Shown: piece after piece, positions 60,819-64,000 of the stretch
Numbering within the stretch: position 1 is the stretch's first letter
Layout: each line of letters begins with the position of its first letter
Assembly (NCBI GenBank): GCA_015501585.1
Contig: JADNRY010000279.1
Location: 1-64,000 of the forward strand
Direction: 5' to 3'
Source of the DNA: Rhodocollybia butyracea
Taxonomy: Eukaryota; Basidiomycota; Agaricomycetes; Agaricales; Omphalotaceae
Length of the DNA stretch: 64,000 nucleotides
Notes under the pieces: model-generated
Seen by the model: only the letters and a program-made list of their open reading frames with translations
What the model was told of the DNA's origin: nothing
The model's database searches: none
Program-made: the position numbers and the translations under genes

Positions 60819-63800
60819 ATGGCCTGGTTTTCTGCATTTTTCTCCCGTTTTTTCTCTCACATTACAACGTACCAGGCAGCAGGCGCCGTCATGCTCACGA
60901 CGTGTCTCATGTGGCTCCTTGTGTCTGGATTGACGCCGCAGTTGACGTTCATATGGTACTGTTTTATCCGTCCGCTCACTGGAGCCAAGGACCAGAAAGC
61001 ACGCCTTGATAAGGTAACTAATGCCTCCTCATTGAATTAACATCTCATCGCCATATAACCGACAGTTCTACGAAGGCCAGGCAGATGTCTACGACGCGAC
61101 TCGCCGAGGACTTCTCCGTGGACGAAAGACAATGCTGAACCTTTCTGCAGGACATTTACGGTCTCTTAGAGCAAATAACCCCGAGAAACGTCTCGTTTGG
61201 GTCGATATTGGTGGGGGAACAGGTCAGTTTCGCGGTTGTATATCCTTGAGCTTACTAGCAACTCACATGATGGTAGGGCACAACATTGAGCTCATGGATC
61301 AATTCTTCCCCATCACCTCCTTTGATGCGGTGTATCTCATCGACCTCTGCGAACCCTTACTTCAAGTCGCTCGAAAACGTTTCGTGAAAAAAGGCTGGAC
61401 AAATGTCCATATCCTTTGTCAAGATGCATCCGATTTTATGCTTCCAGAATGGCAACAGTCCTCCTCTCAGGGTATCGACCCAAAAGGAAGCGTCGGATTT
61501 GTAACACTGAGCTACTCCCTTTCTATGGTTAGTACATGCTGGAACCGAATTCCGACAAACGTTTGCTTCAATGAACTTTTTTCTTAATTGATCCAATCTA
61601 TTAGATACCCAATTTTTATACCCTCATTGACCGTATAGATTATGTCCTATCCCCTCAAGAAGGTCTCCTCAGTGTCGTCGACTTTTATACCGCTGGAAAA
61701 AACACCTCTCTACACGAGAAAGCTATTGGTGGGGAAAGTAAGGAATGTGTGTGGCTGTCGAGATGGTTTTGGCAAATTTGGTTTGATTTTGATAACGTGT
61801 GTCCTACCTTCTTTGATTGAATTGAACTAACAAAGTCTATTTTACGAGTCCTGAATGTAATGAAGGCTCGTCCTTATGGCCGGTTTCGGCGTGAGAGTTT
61901 GTCCCAATTGAGCCTGATCTCGTCCAAATCGGGTTGACCTAATAAGGAGATTTAGTTTCGATATATTTGGAGTGCCAAAGCGTGTGTCACGTGCTCTATG
62001 ATAAGCGTGTCCCTTTCAAATTCTATGCTCTGGTCGGTGGTCCAGTATGATCCGTATGGCTTAACTTCAGTTGTTCTTGTAATCCCGCCGATAGCGTCTC
62101 TCAATTCCGCTCTCAACGCTTTGGAATGTTCATTTGCCGGATGATCGTTGGTGCCATCGGTGATATCGTTGAATTCAACAGTGCGTCCCTTCTATCTCTT
62201 TTCGTTCATACTCATTCTGTGTGTGCTTAGCAACCTGTTACCATTGCAAACAGTATACCAGCCATCAGTTTCATCTGGGTTGTCATTGCTAAAATCTTCC
62301 CGGTCCCCATCCAATCTGGCGGCGTTGAACAGCTACGAAACCCCACCATCTCCTTTACCACTCCACTCTTGGTTGCCAACAATGAACCCTCACTAGAATA
62401 TATTCTGCTCCCTCTGCGGGTGTCATTCAATCGACGGATATTTCCTCATTCCCGAGCTATGACCATCATCATCTATCAGGCACCTAAAATTTTTCTCGTC
62501 GAGCTCATTGTCGCAGGCCTCGCTGTTCTGCTACTTCTCCTTGCAAACATTCATTTATAAATTTAGGAGCCTGTTCAAAACCACAGCGGCCATTCAAAAC
62601 AAAAACTAATTGGTTCAAAGGCTTTTGTAGCGCTGTTTGGCCTACCACACTTTTCACGCTATTTCCGCATTTTCTTTTGACAATGTGTTACTGGAGCATT
62701 GGGAGTGTTGGATATGAGTTAGGTTCTGTTGATAGTAGTAAATTGGAATAAGCAGTGGCAATACTTGGTTTCCTGCTTCTCAACCATGACAAAGTGAATC
62801 CCCAGTGATGGTCTTTTGAGACGGATCTGCACCATCTGCCTCTGGTTGATTGGTGGGTACTAGTTGCGCGTACTACGGTACCAAACATGTCGAAAAATAT
62901 ATGGTGACGGCCACGGCTGTAGCCCAACCAGTTTTTCAGCACCCAGTGTCTGACTGGATGGGGGTGACAGTGTACCGGGGTTGCTATTTTTGATAGCAAA
63001 CTTTGCCCATAAAATTCAAGAAATATATGGTGTTTTTAGGTCTCAAGGCCTGCAGTTTTGCTTTCTACATGACTCCAGTTACATCTATATTAGGCCTTCA
63101 AGGCTTATGATAACCCATTCTGACAGCACTGTCACTCAACCAGTTGTAAGATCTTGAGAGGGAAATTGAATGTCCTGATTTTTCTTTTTCCTAATTTCAG
63201 TAATAGGTTACAGGACTCGTACCTGCCACGCGCTTGGCGCGATGGCCCACACTCGCAAGTAAATTGTGTCCCACAGGTTCATCTCAGTCCTGCTAGACGA
63301 TCATACCTCGAATATAGATTCGGAACGGTGAGTAGTTTGCATTTAGTTTGCTCACGTCCTGAGTTCGGGAATAGATTAAGAGCTATAATGGACGAAACCG
63401 TTTTGTTCTTCCTTTTATCATCAGAATGTACGTGTCTAGTCCCGGGAATATGGGCACTTGTTCATATACTTATTTTTCTTACTTTGTCCTCTTCTGACAG
63501 TCCTTATTACATCTGGCTCGGTCGTCCTCGCACCGCTGACATTTCCAAGACCTGCCACGCTTTTGAAATAGAAGGTGGAAACACCGTAGGAAACTGCTCC
63601 CCTACGTCTTCCCCTTCGATCCATGTGCTTAAGGAAGAGGATTTAATGCTCGCCTCCTCTTCCACGGAATCGGGGCTGACCGCGCTCGATCTAGGCTCTC
63701 CTATGATAGAAAAACAACCAGAAGCCCAACCTAGTGCTGTAGTGGTAAACATTACCCCTCCTTTTAGCTCGTTCCATTATCAAGTAAATAAAGTTTGTCT

Positions 63801-64000
63801 TTGTGCTATATCTTTGCTGAGAAGCTTATCAACAATATTGTGCGCTATCTCTGTGTAGCCCTGGAGACTTCCATATTACGAACACCCAGTTCACAAAGAG
63901 TTCCGGACGTTCATATATTCGTTTACATGGGTAGGTACCTTGGTCGTTTTAAAAATTATGGAGCTGAACGTGCACAATTTCGTAGGAAGACCCCTATGTC
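60819..64000 (+). CDS. BTA1: Betaine lipid synthase BTA1 (DGTS synthase), 5' part, runs off the window
   Basis: BTA1 makes the phosphorus-free membrane lipid DGTS: one domain transfers the aminocarboxypropyl group of SAM to diacylglycerol and the other N-methylates it. In fungi the methyltransferase half is N-terminal. MAWFSAFFSRFF starts a membrane-associated segment (AVMLTTCLMWLLVSG). The methyltransferase reads FYEGQADVYDATRRGLLRGR, RLVWVDIGGGT (SAM motif), GHNIELM, FDAVYLIDLCEPLLQVARKR, SVGFVTLSYSLSMIPNFYTL, YVLSPQEGLLSVVDFYTAGK, CVWLSRWFWQIWFDFDN. A 1480-base intron follows (61797-63276), then VHLSPARRSYLEYRFGT, an intron, IKSYNGRNRFVLPFIIRIPY, YIWLGRPRTADISKTCHAFE, a disordered insert, and PWRLPYYEHPVHKEFRTFIY, SFTWEDPYV at the window edge. 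Frames are intact. Confidence 0.93.
61797..63276 (+). other. Oversized BTA1 intron containing an insertion with coding-like sequence
   Basis: GTGTGT donor after FDFDN and CCCACAG acceptor before VHLSPARR keep phase 0, so splicing the 1480 bases restores BTA1. All other introns seen in the gene are about 40-75 bases. The first 40 bases (to AACAAAG at 61834, with CTAAC branch) look like an ordinary intron alone. Inside, 61990-62560 reads like protein on the + strand: DPYGLTSVVLVIPPIASLNS, a probable intron (62181-62230), then ISFIWVVIAKIFPVPIQSGG and a C-terminal hydrophobic helix (VELIVAGLAVLLLLLANIHL, stop near 62560). No terminal repeats or transposase were found. Confidence 0.6.

Noticed and set aside
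62688..62999. Minus-strand open frame inside the BTA1 intron as a transposase
   Set aside because: No DDE or zinc-finger motif, and no terminal repeats around it.
1..64000. CRISPR arrays, phage, plasmid or bacterial operon features
   Set aside because: No regularly spaced repeats; genes, introns and tRNAs are eukaryotic throughout.

Overview
The window is nuclear DNA of a filamentous basidiomycete, most likely an Agaricomycete. Genes are close together on both strands and are broken by many introns of about 45-60 bases with GT (sometimes GC) donors and CTAAY-type branch points. The readable proteins are typical eukaryotic and fungal ones: ribosomal proteins uS5 and eS12, RFC1, RPA43, PAM16, KTI12, ornithine decarboxylase antizyme, bleomycin hydrolase, phospholipase B, a LIM-RhoGAP, a Zn2Cys6 regulator and a fungal betaine-lipid synthase. 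I cannot name the species.

Layout. 0.6-2.9 kb: a heavily disrupted Na+/H+ antiporter gene. 3.2-7.7 kb: a Zn2Cys6 transcription-factor gene split by a 1.16-kb element that is almost one complete palindrome. 7.7-9.4 kb: spacer with a tRNA-like relic. 9.4-33.8 kb: a housekeeping block (bleomycin hydrolase, membrane protein, J-protein, uS5, antizyme, Smr protein, two single-pass membrane proteins, dCTP deaminase/dUTPase-like protein, eS12, ELL-like factor, phospholipase B, coiled-coil protein). 34.4-42 kb: tRNA-His, RPA43, PAM16, a hypothetical gene, a PaiB-like protein and a large coiled-coil tail-anchored protein. 42.4-44.0 kb: an adenylate-forming enzyme on the edge of a gene-free 4.7-kb island (44.0-48.7 kb). 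The island holds two nested TA-flanked inverted-repeat elements, an LTR with a primer binding site, a run of 53 G and a tRNA-Lys with a deleted D-loop. 48.7-64 kb: KTI12, LIM-RhoGAP, RFC1 and the start of BTA1, whose sixth-kilobase region carries a 1.48-kb intron among introns of about 50 bases.

Many clearly conserved genes carry single-base frame breaks, mostly at short homopolymers. Examples are bleomycin hydrolase, PAM16, KTI12, RFC1, RhoGAP, ELL, the adenylate enzyme and the coiled-coil protein. I read most of these as assembly errors and give gene spans across them. The exception is the antizyme gene, where the +1 shift at a TGA is the expected programmed recoding.

No operon logic applies. 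Several pairs are head to head and may share promoters (RPA43/PAM16, ELL/phospholipase B, PaiB-like/coiled-coil protein, KTI12/LIM-RhoGAP). No CRISPR, plasmid or virus was seen.
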